From Gordius sp. MW1 (Eukaryota; Nematomorpha; Gordioida; Gordea; Gordiidae), in assembly GCA_964036665.1 (NCBI GenBank), contig OZ038527.1, forward strand, positions 16,824,221 through 16,888,220: a stretch of 64,000 nucleotides of DNA. Reading direction: 5' to 3'. This document shows positions 38,001-43,085 of this stretch, piece after piece (position 1 is the stretch's first letter; each line of letters opens with the position of its first letter). A program made the translations under genes and the position numbers. Under the pieces are notes generated by a model. That model had not been told where the DNA came from and did no database searches. It saw only the letters and a program-made list of their open reading frames with translations.

Positions 38001-39751
38001 ATGCGTAAATAAAAAAAGCTTTGGTATCATGAAATTTACAAATTACAAAAGCTAAACGTGTTTTTATAATTAAAGGTAACAATCTAACATTATACAAATA
38101 ATTTTTAATATTCTAATAGCTACTATAGATATGAATAATTACTTGAAACAATAATTTTGATAAAAAGATTATAGAGATGGGAAAAGGTTAGATAGAGTTT
38201 CAAAGTTGTTTTATTCAAACTGTACAAAGATATTTATTTTATATCGCGTTGGATTTATTTAACTCACATTTTATAAATGATTAATTAGCTTGGGTTAAAT
38301 TGGGCCCAGTTGCCACATCAGGCCCGACCCGAGCTCGATTATTCAAATCTAAATGAGTAGCATACACAGTTCAAAAAACCCCAAAAAATGTTTTTCCTCT
38401 ATAAAATTTCTAAATTTTTACTTCTATCCAATACATAAAAGATTAAAATTTTAAGGTTTTATAGTTATTTTTAATAATAATTACAGAGATACAAGTAGCC
38501 TCGGGCTATAACTAGCCCCTGTCTCCCTTATATTTTATAATAAAATTATAATTACAACTAAAACGTGGGATACTCATTAGTATGGAAATATATATACATG
38601 GCAAAACAAAAGGAAATGGACACCTATAAAAATTAATAAAAATGGAAGGTGGAAGGCTAATTTTTATTGATATTTTTACCCTGTAATTAGCGGTATAGGC
38701 TTAATAAGACCTATATATATACCATTTTCTTAAGCATAAATTTCAATTACAAGAATACTACCATTAGAGTTTATACCGTTATAATTTTAAAACTACTAGA
38801 TTTTAATCATTTCTAACAAAATGCAAAATTCTAAAAAACAACAACAACAAAAACCAAAATGCACAAAATTTTAAAGAGATTTTCTATATGTTTTGTTAAG
38901 CCTATAAAAACTAAAATCATAACTCCCTTAATTTTAAATACTTATCTCTTAGTACATATGACTTGCAAAATCAACAAAAGATTAATATAAATTTAATATT
39001 TAAATTGCATAGCTAAAAAACAAAACTCAATTCTTATTTTACAAAATACAATAATGCACACTTTGTACCATTGATCAGTATTATATTATAAATGTTTTGA
39101 ATAAAATTTCATACAAAATGTACTTATAAATTAATCTACATATTTATAAGATATAAACTCATACAAAAAGGCAACAAGTTAACATATTTTACATAAATCC
39201 TCTAAAAATAATGTGGCACAAGGTGTTTTTTTAATTAAAAGATTTTTGTGTTAACAATTAAAATTTGATGTCGAGATATGTATTTAATATATAGGCATTG
39301 GGTAAACAGTAAGCTATTAAACAAAGTTTAGATTAAATTCTTATGGGTGAAACAAAGTGTGCATTATGAAAAAGTACTTTTATAAAAAAGGCAAATGTAA
39401 GTCCATATAAAGGTACCTTAACTAAATCCTGTTGATCAGAGAGCATATACCCTGACACTAGTTGAGTTCCATATCTTCCAGCCTGAGGGGATTGCACACA
39501 TTCCATAAATTTACCAAAAGTGCTCTCATACAAGTTTCTATAAATAAGACTTAATAATATCAATAATACTTGTTAGAATCCTTATCAGTAAAACAATAAG
39601 GTGGACGAAATAATCCTGCAGCTCCATCACTCAGTGTATGTTTATTAAATTTATCAGCAATTATAGTGACGTCAGCATCTCGTAGGCTATCTTGAATGGC
39701 AATGCCAGTTGAGATACCAATTACGCCTGCTCCAATTACTGCAATCTTCAT
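4815..39751 (-). CDS. D-amino-acid / D-aspartate oxidase (FAD enzyme), complete 8-exon gene
   Basis: Eight exons on the minus strand join in phase to 341 codons plus stop, the normal length of the DAO/DDO family. The enzyme oxidatively deaminates D-amino acids to 2-oxo acids, ammonia and hydrogen peroxide, using FAD. Visible signatures in order: the dinucleotide-binding VIGAGVIGIS at the N-terminus, SDGAAGLFRP, SPQAGRYGTQLVSGY, YLPHLM, DIVVNCTG, VKGQVVR, DAPWIKHF, TYIIP, VLGGTR, GLRPYRP and HNYGHGGNG near the C-terminus. The VLGGTR and GLRPYRP arginines resemble D-aspartate oxidase; the DAPWIKHF loop is closer to DAO, so the substrate is undecided. The C-terminus ends LIKK, not a classic SKL-type peroxisomal signal. 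Introns are 32, 1451, 112, 2041, 26654, 153 and 3468 nt, the largest full of transposons. All splice sites are GT-AG. Start is the ATG at 39751-39749. Confidence 0.9.
5238..5405 (+). mobile_element. Short MITE with GGGCGTAGCCA ends
   Basis: A roughly 165-bp insertion in oxidase intron 7 begins ATGGGCGTAGCCA and ends TGGTTACGCCCAT, imperfect terminal inverted repeats. AGCC flanks both sides. The interior has a G-rich stretch and a C-rich stretch but no coding. It belongs to a group of similar short elements seen again near 22560, 30632 and 50510. Confidence 0.65.
5406..7725. other. Oxidase intron 7, AT-rich, no feature seen
   Basis: The stretch is AT-rich with stops in all frames. I see no conserved motif, tandem repeat or exon between the MITE and the Helitron. 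Confidence 0.6.
7726..8405 (+). mobile_element. Non-autonomous Helitron
   Basis: The element begins TCTTATATATAAAAATG and ends GCCGGGTCAGCTAG. A short hairpin (GCAAA...TTTGC) precedes the end, and the flanking host bases are A and T: the Helitron hallmarks of 5'-TC, 3'-CTRR and AT target. The interior holds three imperfect tandem copies (about 7785-7975, 8015-8160 and 8160-8340) of a block with GGGCTAAATTCTGAAACTAC and GCCCAGGGCGGCC. There is no Rep/helicase coding, so it must move in trans. Confidence 0.75.
8472..8589 (-). CDS. Oxidase exon 7
   Basis: The 118-nt exon lies between an ACTAG acceptor and a GTAAGC donor. It encodes TQAVVLGGTRDVNVSD and the helix IIKRCSKLVPSVK. The GGTR arginine sits where D-aspartate oxidases bind the substrate side-chain carboxylate (family knowledge). 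Confidence 0.9.
8743..8822 (-). CDS. Oxidase exon 6
   Basis: The 80-nt exon lies between an ACAG acceptor and a GTACTA donor. It encodes VDAPWIKHFWYISD through NTYIIP (26 codons plus two bases). It ends in phase 2 and joins exon 7 to give YIIPSTQAVVLGGT. An antisense open frame overlaps the neighbouring exon 7 and should not be annotated. Confidence 0.9.
8935..11037 (+). pseudogene. hAT-B transposase relic, copy 1
   Basis: Decayed frames on the plus strand match the better-preserved copy at 29762-32982. They include FVKLI...TRWTQKHDSIQKFYEA (9110-9200), SSSNATLLLSS near 9250-9290, the segment at 10212-10493 (RETKDEFIRIYNNVSSLGE and LDAVLVELDERFLKNKQI), and the C-terminal YEEDLEGCQEQYKSD with ALDTLSNQAFKLDL (10530-10680). 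A foldback element at 9387-10122 splits it. The 3' end GGCTACGCCTTTGAC near 11020-11037 fits the family's terminal repeat. Stops and frameshifts make it non-functional. Confidence 0.7.
9387..10122. mobile_element. Foldback (long inverted-repeat) element
   Basis: The left arm starts AATCAGAAGAAAATAATAAC and continues CCCTTTCAG; the right arm ends with its reverse complement. The arms pair for about 150-200 bases with mismatches. A second, inner inverted repeat (about 9690-9800 against 9828-9915) carries GTAGTAATAATTATTTTG and TAAATCTAATTTGAGC on opposite strands. No coding. It disrupts hAT-B copy 1. Confidence 0.7.
11040..11790 (-). pseudogene. hAT-B transposase relic, copy 2
   Basis: Minus-strand frames at 11252-11461 (CAETYNRISLRYLFLDAVIV and LGERFLKNEKIFLGF) and 11514-11738 (ESSSNAMLLLSALKTCHFWL, then LSQAINVAENACLQIK) match the middle of the hAT-B transposase. 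They are interrupted by stops. The copy abuts the 3' end of copy 1 in the opposite orientation. Confidence 0.65.
11860..12250 (+). pseudogene. hAT-B relic, copy 3, upstream half
   Basis: Similarity to the 31590-31980 segment of copy 4 includes FIKGVIKKI, FITSPKKLNLLNSVLLSLS and TRWTQKHNAVQRFFEFKEAI. It stops abruptly after CAAGTATTTTCCTA at about 12250. The next part of the transposase reappears at 21265, so about 9 kb was inserted here. Confidence 0.7.
12251..12452. other. Left flank of an unclassified insert in hAT-B copy 3
   Basis: This sequence belongs neither to hAT-B nor to the hAT-A element. It contains GCGTAGTAAGACCAGCTGCG, a CA microsatellite and a C run (12403-12430). Together with 20836-21264 it may be one intermediate insertion that later received the hAT-A composite. 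No coding seen. Confidence 0.4.
12453..12460. repeat. 8-bp target-site duplication, left copy (GTCTGTAT)
   Basis: GTCTGTAT lies immediately before TAGAGGTGTGCACGGATC and is repeated exactly at 20828-20835, after the matching inverted end. An 8-bp duplication is the hAT superfamily hallmark. Confidence 0.8.
12461..12718 (+). repeat. hAT-A 5' terminal region, first copy
   Basis: It begins TAGAGGTGTGCACGGATC and carries reiterated GGATCGGATC words. It runs to CTTACTTACCCTAAT and is duplicated in direct orientation at 15356-15575. The duplication flanks the inverted transposase copy. Confidence 0.75.
12933..14848 (-). pseudogene. hAT-A transposase, minus copy (BED finger retained)
   Basis: Read on the minus strand from the ATG at 14848. 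Near residues 25-65 there is a BED-type zinc finger (SQIWSYFDL, then CKKCHH and a distant H). The RNase H-like core follows in pieces: NVDELLSDRATLSRNTAKLA, LDLWTDDFVK, YVTDQGSNMVNAL, CTSHLLNTVL and ETRWNSRLDMFE. The C-terminal dimerisation domain is LPRLYKLANKVLAIPATS and SERNFSVAGRTLEERRT, ending at the stop at 12935-12933. A GT-AG intron of 74 nt (13327-13254) precedes the last exon. Frameshifts near 14550, 14160-14110 and 13920 make it inactive. The enzyme would cut and join hAT ends in the nucleus. Confidence 0.8.
14849..15355 (-). mobile_element. hAT-A minus copy, promoter-side non-coding region
   Basis: This region lies upstream of the minus-strand transposase. It mirrors 15576-16050 of the plus copy, including a 14-base C run facing a G run and the sequence GTGTGACTCACACC. 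It ends abruptly at GGGAAATACT, so the inverted copy lacks the 5' terminal region. The open frame at 15041-15271 is not conserved in reading sense and is not a gene. Confidence 0.6.
15356..15575 (+). repeat. hAT-A 5' terminal region, second copy (palindrome centre)
   Basis: A direct repeat of 12461-12718 beginning TAGAGGTGTGCACGGATC, slightly shorter in its GGATC-word part. It joins the head-to-head transposase copies and belongs to the plus-strand copy. Confidence 0.75.
16050..17775 (+). pseudogene. hAT-A transposase, plus copy (BED finger deleted)
   Basis: Fragments 16247-16450 (ALNIGAIHGHINVDELLSNR), 16590-16800, 16764-17392 and 17479-17775 match the minus copy, in order. About 230 bases holding the start codon and BED finger (14648-14880 in the minus copy) are missing: sequence jumps from GCCATAAAAATT to GTTCCCAT. 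Other damage includes a deletion near 16408, a stop in place of an arginine near 16709, a deletion near 16970, and two bases lost near 17525. The 75-nt intron (17389-17463) and the C-terminal SERNFSMAGRTLEERRT are conserved. Confidence 0.75.
17831..20597 (+). mobile_element. HINE-like (non-autonomous Helentron) element, copy 1
   Basis: It begins AATTGCTATGCAATTTATGG and ends with a GGGCCGAAGGCCC hairpin followed by GAGTTTTT. Near the 3' end, GCCCATAAATTGCATAGCAA is the inverse of the 5' end, forming subterminal inverted repeats. The core is a minisatellite. This architecture (subterminal inverted repeats, tandem core, 3' hairpin, insertion between T residues) is that of Helentron-associated elements. 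The inverted hAT-A copy supplies an empty site: there TATGTATTTTGAATTT is continuous, and here it is opened between TT and TT. No coding. Confidence 0.7.
18130..20165. repeat. Minisatellite of about 120 bp, some 17 units
   Basis: Each unit contains GACTATTATGATTGTTCCTG, GGCCGTCCGCTGGCTGCTGA and ATGACCATTGGCCAAAATGT, with a T-rich tract. The later units (from about 19895) are diverged, with TTTATATCCACTTTTACCGT instead. Long open frames appear in several frames because a unit near 120 bp keeps phase; they are repeats of one peptide and not genes. Confidence 0.85.
20598..20827 (+). mobile_element. hAT-A 3' terminal region
   Basis: This is the inverse complement of 12719-12890 and carries repeated ACTCGGATCGGATCGG words. 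It ends GATCCGTGCACACCTCTA. The sequence continues the hAT-A body after the HINE insertion. Confidence 0.75.
20828..20835. repeat. 8-bp target-site duplication, right copy (GTCTGTAT)
   Basis: Exact match to 12453-12460, directly after the outer hAT-A end. Confidence 0.8.
20836..21264. other. Right flank of the unclassified insert, TACGCG-rich
   Basis: AT-rich non-coding sequence with scattered TATACGCATC and TACGCGT words between the hAT-A composite and the resumption of hAT-B copy 3. Probably the right part of the intermediate insertion that begins at 12251. Confidence 0.4.
21265..21590 (+). pseudogene. hAT-B relic, copy 3, downstream half
   Basis: It resumes at ACATCTAAGCAGCTATTTGC, the sequence that follows directly in copy 4 at 31985. 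It encodes fragments such as IFTNVSTIGKSHDF and SLQTLRSNIETTCPEAYYRI. With 11860-12250 it forms one element split by 9 kb. Confidence 0.7.
21591..21830. other. AT-rich spacer, nothing recognised
   Basis: No motif or repeat was identified; the minus-strand open frame here shows no family signature. Confidence 0.4.
21831..21925. repeat. G/C-run satellite fragment, left part
   Basis: Two ACCCTCTTTCT boxes alternate with runs of G and C. The repeat is interrupted by the hAT MITE at 21926 and resumes at 22955. Confidence 0.6.
21926..22954. mobile_element. Non-autonomous hAT with GGGTCGGGT subterminal repeats
   Basis: The ends TAGAAAATTGCACGGG and TTTGCAGTTCTCTA are inverted repeats (imperfect), and an exact 8-bp duplication GGGAGGCC flanks them (21918-21925 and 22955-22962). 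Both termini are packed with CTTTCGGGTCGGGTT words. The AT-rich middle has no transposase, and a second short MITE (22555-22720) is nested within. Confidence 0.75.
22555..22720. mobile_element. Nested short MITE of the GGGCGTAGCCA group
   Basis: Its interior (AATTAGAGGGTGCAATAATG ... CCTCCCTGCCACCCCCTGGC) closely follows the element at 5238-5405, and the right end is GGCTAAGCCCATG. The left end is degraded. Confidence 0.5.
22955..23175. repeat. G/C-run satellite fragment
   Basis: Several units of ACCCTCTTTCTCAACC or its complement, separated by G runs up to 17 long and C runs. Related to the arrays at 57836-60110 and 61382-63300. Proline/glycine-rich open frames here are artefacts. Confidence 0.7.
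23187..23370. repeat. Tandem duplication of about 92 bp
   Basis: Two adjacent copies share AATGAATATAATAAATTATA and TTAATAGATAAGCAAGAAGT in the same order. AT-rich, no coding. Confidence 0.7.
23394..25420 (+). pseudogene. Ty3/Gypsy pol relic 1 (PR-RT-RNase H)
   Basis: In order on the plus strand: a retropepsin-like protease with LMLVDTGSAVTIAN (about 23540-23580); a reverse transcriptase with CVDYQVTLNQCVRDVKYPLP, DFASAYLQLP, RLPFGLSVSAP and the catalytic FMDDVLV (about 24410); and RNase H with YFSRKLRDCELRYSVIEKEA and YTDHKPLIDLF (about 24905-25065). Stops at 24070 and 24104 and several frameshifts (near 24365, 24640, 24845) break it. No integrase or LTR was recognised. The GC-richer sequence differs from its surroundings. 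Confidence 0.8.
25434..25590 (-). repeat. Likely 3' LTR of Gypsy element 2
   Basis: On the minus strand a purine tract GAAGGGAGAAA precedes TGTAGTGATATG, and about 157 bases later the sequence reaches TTACA. TG...CA ends after a polypurine tract fit a Gypsy LTR. The partner 5' LTR was not found. Confidence 0.45.
25600..27010 (-). pseudogene. Ty3/Gypsy element 2, internally deleted (gag-PR joined to integrase tail)
   Basis: The minus strand holds a gag stretch (EAIKDYANRLKTIAEECNFA, 26910-27000), then a 277-codon frame (26718-25885) with a zinc-knuckle region (CTRCGQNHLLNRCPAF) and protease (SMIFDTGANVSLINYE). RT, RNase H and most of the integrase are absent. The next recognisable coding (about 25880-25610) is an integrase C-terminal tail: VQIHEERGPGWYKGVIQDR, then TRIRKAPLRRA and a stop. 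The element is inverted relative to the related copy that starts at 27045. Confidence 0.75.
27045..29690 (+). pseudogene. Ty3/Gypsy element 3 (gag-PR-RT-RNase H, integrase start)
   Basis: Gag C-terminus and two zinc knuckles (CSRCGKHHEPKKCPAF and CFICQKNGHFSKFC) lie at 27475-27580, and the protease MLFDTGAAVN at 27678. RT (28100-28660) shows GDFRVTLNPC, RLPFGLATAP and LLDDIIVTG. RNase H spans 28677-29414, with ELRSFLGLVNY, LAVDASETGVGA, TTDHKPLERIF and ADALSRL. An integrase zinc-binding remnant (LHQRHLGITGMRNVC) ends near 29690. Frameshifts near 27710, 28475 and 28660 and a stop at 27902 disable it. It is head to head with element 2, whose gag it resembles. Confidence 0.8.
30265..31553 (-). 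mobile_element. Helitron-like element inserted in hAT-B copy 4
   Basis: On the minus strand the 3' end is a GGCAAA...TTTGCC hairpin followed by GGGTCAGCTAG, the same end as the Helitron at 7726-8405, with host T next. The 5' side reads ATATATATAAAAATGAAACT. Removing the block restores the transposase frame (GYIY to IHCASHN). An 11-base ATATATATTCA occurs on both sides, so the exact 5' boundary is uncertain. The 5' half carries CCGATTTGGCT words in opposite orientations and a GATA tract near 31285. Confidence 0.7.
30632..31037. mobile_element. Palindromic GGGCGTA MITE inside the Helitron-like element
   Basis: It begins CATGGGCGTACCCAGG and ends CCTGGCTACGCCCA. Inside, CAAAAATTTTCCTGCGACCG (30700) is repeated inverted at about 30900, so much of the element is self-complementary around poly-G/C tracts. 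Confidence 0.6.
33150..33250. repeat. G/C-run satellite fragment
   Basis: One or two units with TTTTACCCTCTCACTCAGCC and a 20-base G tract, related to the large arrays. Confidence 0.55.
33285..33525. mobile_element. MITE, copy 1 of a CTCGAGCA family
   Basis: It shares CTCGAGCATTTTTATATGCT and GTTAGCAATTTAACCACTCT with 35953-36142. The left end is rearranged. Non-coding. Confidence 0.5.
33540..34620 (-). pseudogene. hAT-B transposase relic, copy 5
   Basis: Minus-strand pieces include SLSDNPKFVKLITLCETRAT and KHDSIQRFYEAKEAIFST (33600-33786), and a region near 34000-34260 equivalent to the GYDGA and LLLDETT segments of copy 4. Stops and frameshifts run throughout. Confidence 0.6.
34621..35476. 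other. Start of oxidase intron 5, AT-rich, nothing recognised
   Basis: No open frame or repeat family was recognised between the hAT-B relic and exon 5 of the oxidase. Confidence 0.5.
35477..35608 (-). CDS. Oxidase exon 5
   Basis: The 132-nt exon has phase 0 at both ends, an ACAG acceptor and a GTAAGA donor. It encodes DIVVNCTGLLSTKLF and LVPVKGQVVR, the conserved VVNCTG and P-x-(K/R)GQV signatures of the second FAD-binding segment. The 26.7-kb intron 5 begins directly after it. Confidence 0.9.
35950..36142. mobile_element. MITE, copy 2, with 30-bp terminal inverted repeats
   Basis: The ends TGTTAAATTACTAACTTTCT and its near-complement (AAGAAAGTTAGCAATTTAAC) bound about 190 bases in oxidase intron 4. 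The middle shares CTCGAGCATTTTTATATGCT with the copy at 33285. No coding. Confidence 0.65.
36143..37649. other. Oxidase intron 4 remainder
   Basis: AT-rich with no repeat recognised. An 80-codon plus-strand open frame (36709-36951) has no recognisable domain and lies antisense in an intron, so it is not called a gene. Confidence 0.5.
37650..37770 (-). CDS. Oxidase exon 4
   Basis: This 121-nt exon begins after an AATAG acceptor and encodes KYGCFFTTIVTDCRRYLPHL and then a QFTERGG stretch. That matches the family pattern YG-x4-TT and YLPWL-x3-F-x4-GG. The donor GAT|GTAACA is weak, but it gives an exact phase-0 join to exon 5. Confidence 0.85.
37883..37965 (-). CDS. Oxidase exon 3
   Basis: The acceptor is TTTCAG and the donor GTACAT, giving 83 nt (phase 0 in, phase 2 out). 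It encodes NLWYKNIVWNYKELEEEEMK, which fits the family segment W-x3-V-x2-(F/Y)-(R/K)-x-L. Open frame runs on past the donor, but it loses similarity there. Confidence 0.85.
37966..39416. other. Oxidase intron 2, no feature seen
   Basis: 1451 bp, very AT-rich. Open frame before exon 3 is short read-through. No transposon signature was recognised. Confidence 0.55.
39417..39537 (-). CDS. Oxidase exon 2
   Basis: The 121-nt exon follows a 32-nt intron (39569-39538) that contains an in-frame stop and would shift the frame if retained. It reads NLYESTFGKFMECVQSPQAG then RYGTQLVSGYML, matching the family segment before the active-site lid. It ends in phase 0 at an AAG|GTACC donor. Confidence 0.9.
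39570..39751 (-). CDS. Oxidase exon 1 (FAD-binding N-terminus)
   Basis: The 182-nt exon runs from the ATG at 39751. It encodes MKIAVIGAGVIGIST, the beta-alpha-beta FAD fold with GxGxxG, and SDGAAGLFRPPYCF, which contacts the flavin in this family. It ends in phase 2 at a GTATTA donor. The frame upstream is open but lacks an ATG, so this start is well supported. Confidence 0.9.
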
Positions 39752-39850
39752 AAACCAAACAGGCACCAAATAAAAATTTGAAATTTAAATATCAGCCTAA
39801 TTTTGAAAGACCAATGTTACACGATCCAAATTTTTGTACAATATAAGCGA

Positions 39851-42571
39851 CAGTGGCGTAGCTAGCCTTTTTGCTTTGGGGGGGGGGGGGCTAAGCGGTT
39901 AAATAGGGGGGGGGGACAAAAAAAAATTTCCTACACACACCACACCGGGATATAGGCTAAATCCCGAAAAGGCACAATCCCGAAGCTACAATAATGCTAC
40001 TGCTACGATTTTCAAATTTCCATATGTTTTTTAATTTTAAAGTTTTATCCATAATCAAGAGCAAGATTTGGGTGCCCCTTTACAATTTACTTATGTAAGA
40101 ATCACATTTAATTAACCTCTGCACCAAGTAACATAATATAGCTTTATTTACAGATCACTGATGAGTATTAATATTTAGTGACAAGGTATAAATTAAAGGA
40201 TGCCATTAATAATAATCGTTTGGAATCAATATCTAAGGTAATTTTAACGTATTTAAAATCAGGGAATCATTAATCCTATTAGGTATACAATAATGTTTGG
40301 GTATTATGTACTCAAGAGCTATATTTGGGTGGAACCTTTACAATTTACTAATTATATAATTAACTGATATACGTTTGTTTGGTATAAGGTGGTGTATAAA
40401 TAAGCAATATATAATAAATTTAAGTATTATATAAAGGATATCATCCCAGTGCTATCCCATGCCTCTAGATTCTTTTATAAAAGTTGATTAATGGAATATT
40501 TAGAACGTTAAGTGATATAGTTACAGAGTATAATCTCAGCAAGTAAACATATAAGAAATTTGTTAAAGTTTTTTTGTACTTTAATAGAAAAAATATTAAA
40601 TTTTAAAAGGGCAATCTCTTTAGCCATTAGATTAAATAGAAATTATTCATACAATTTATGATGCTATATAACTTAATTTAGATCCTATAAGATTGTAAAG
40701 GGATCATTGTTAAATATGATTAGTATCAATGTGCATGTGATTAGATAAGCTTTTGTATTAAGTTTTTGCTATTATTATAAGGCAAATTTATTTATAACTA
40801 AATCACTAACTATTTCTATTTTATTTTTATCTACCTCAACTAATGTTTACTTATTGATGTGCTGTTATATTGATATATAAGATGATTGATGGATGAAACT
40901 CTTACCCCAATTTTTACATTTAATGCTTACCAAAGAGCCTAGCAAAAAAATGCCTTAAAATCTTGTTCTTGTTTTAAAAAGTCGAATTAGAAAATGTTAT
41001 AGCAGGTTATGAAAATCTGGTACCTATCAATAACTTTTTTAGGAATGTGAAAAATTTTATATTTTACCAAACTTAATTTCAAGAAATATCAATAATATAC
41101 TTATTGTCATATAGAAATTTAAGTTAGACCCACATTATAAAAATTTTGTTTTGGAAAATATTACATGTATATTTCTGATACCATTTTATGGAATTTGTTG
41201 AATTTATGGTTATAAAATTGTAAATAATGAGTAATCTATCAATGAGTAAAAGATTGGTTATACTTTCATTCATTTAATCTATATATATCTAGCATAGGCT
41301 TTTATTTGATAAAATTAAGCTCTAACAATCAACAAATAACAATATTTTAGCTTTGTTTTATAATCTAATTTTATAGTTTTAAGAGTTTATACATTATAGT
41401 AAATATTATTAAAGCTTAGCAACTTAATACACAAAAATTCTAAATTAATGAACTCATTATACTATGTTTATTAAGTTACTTAATTATAATTTTCATTTTA
41501 ATCTACAATAAATTAAATTTGATACTCATTTTTACACAAAAATTATCATTTTTATAGTTGTATATGTTTATAGACATTACATTTAGATTTTTTCATATTA
41601 TTAAATATAACCTTATATGATGTATTTTTATTTAAAGTGTCAACACTTCCTTAAGTTTGGACGATTCTATTAATTTTTGTTTTTAAGTTTTTTTTAGCCA
41701 AATTTTCTAAATTTATAGTTTGTACCTTATTTAATATGTTCATCATAAAATTAAAAAAGCTATTTTTGTTATGAGCAAAATTAGTCATATTCAAAGAAAC
41801 TTTACCTAAGAGTTATCTAAATATCTCCTGCACTTTTAAGAATCTCAGTATTAATTTAAGGAATCATTGATTTAACCTATTTATATCTAGAATAGACTTT
41901 TATTTGATGTAATTAAGCTTTAACAATTAACAAATGATAATACTCTAGCTCTGTTGTATAATCTAAAGATTTGTAGGAAGAACTGATACACCCTCTCCTA
42001 AAAAATCATAGAATGTTATAAATAAACTTACAAATAATTTGAATAAGCTATATAATATATAAGTGCTAAGAATTATAAGTTACCTTCATGTGAGATGTCA
42101 AGAGTTATCTAAATATCTCCTGCACTTTTAAGAATCTCAGTATTAATTTAAGGAATTATGATAACCTATTTATATCTAGAATAGACTTTTATTTGATGAA
42201 ATTAAGCTTTAACAATTAACAAATGATAAAGTTTTCCATCTTTAATTTTGGTATAATCCAAGTCTTTATGGGTCAGAATCAAATTTTTTCTACTCGACTT
42301 TTTAAATTCTAAAGATAATTTATAAATATTTAGATATTAAGCTTACTTATACTTTCTGTATTATCTTGATTTGTTCTCTCAACCAAATATTCATTAAAAG
42401 CTTGATTATATGATTGCATATTTTTTACCATATGTTAATTGCCGTAAAAGTGTAGCATTAAAATTCGGGATTGTGCGCTTTCGGGATTTAGCCTAGGAAC
42501 CCACACACCTTTAAGAATAAAAAATATTTATGTTTTGCCCCCCCCCAATCCAAAACTTAAATACGACCATG
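39851..42571. mobile_element. Large non-coding TIR element upstream of the oxidase
   Basis: The outer ends are CAGTGGCGTAGCTAGCC and a degraded complement near 42571. Inside them a clearer inverted repeat pairs 39931-39985 (AGGCTAAATCCCGAAAAGGC) with 42455-42508 (GCTTTCGGGATTTAGCCT). About 2.4 kb of extremely AT-rich sequence between them has no meaningful open frame. It begins only 100 bases from the oxidase start codon, so it may affect that promoter. Confidence 0.6.
41803..42240. repeat. Direct repeat of about 135 bp inside the TIR element
   Basis: Blocks at about 41810-41945 and 42105-42235 share AAGAGTTATCTAAATATCTC and GAATCTCAGTATTAATTTAA in the same order. A third, diverged partial copy lies near 41275-41350. 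Confidence 0.7.
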
Positions 42572-43085
42572 GCTCAAATGCAATTAAAAAAATTTTCCCT
42601 CATAAACGTTGGACAAACTCCTACTACTTTGTGTATTTTTTCTATTAACATCTCACTAATATGTCCCCTCATGTTTATAGGGCATAAAATAAATAAAATT
42701 TATTCATAAATAAAACAAAGTGATGTAGTTGAAACAATATAGAAAATTTCACATGGTATAATAAGTTTTGTATTAATGAATTGTAAAAGTAAAAGTGGAA
42801 CAGGGATATTGACAAGAAATCGTTGACATTTTAAAAAATAATGCAAATAGCTAAAATACTATATAACAAAGCTTTATAAAAATTATTGCCACAATCCCAA
42901 AAATATTGGCCTAATATATAACAAATTTTAATTTTACATATGCAATAGTGGCAGCATTTTCAGGCAGTAATTATGTCAGGAAAACAATGAGAACATTTAA
43001 AAAAGCCTTTTTAAGGTGATCCTCAAAAGGCGTGTAAAATTTAAAAAAATTAATTATGAAATTAAATTTTGTTCACGAGTGAAAT
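42572..43085. other. AT-rich spacer
   Basis: No feature recognised between the TIR element and the Gypsy element. Confidence 0.4.
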
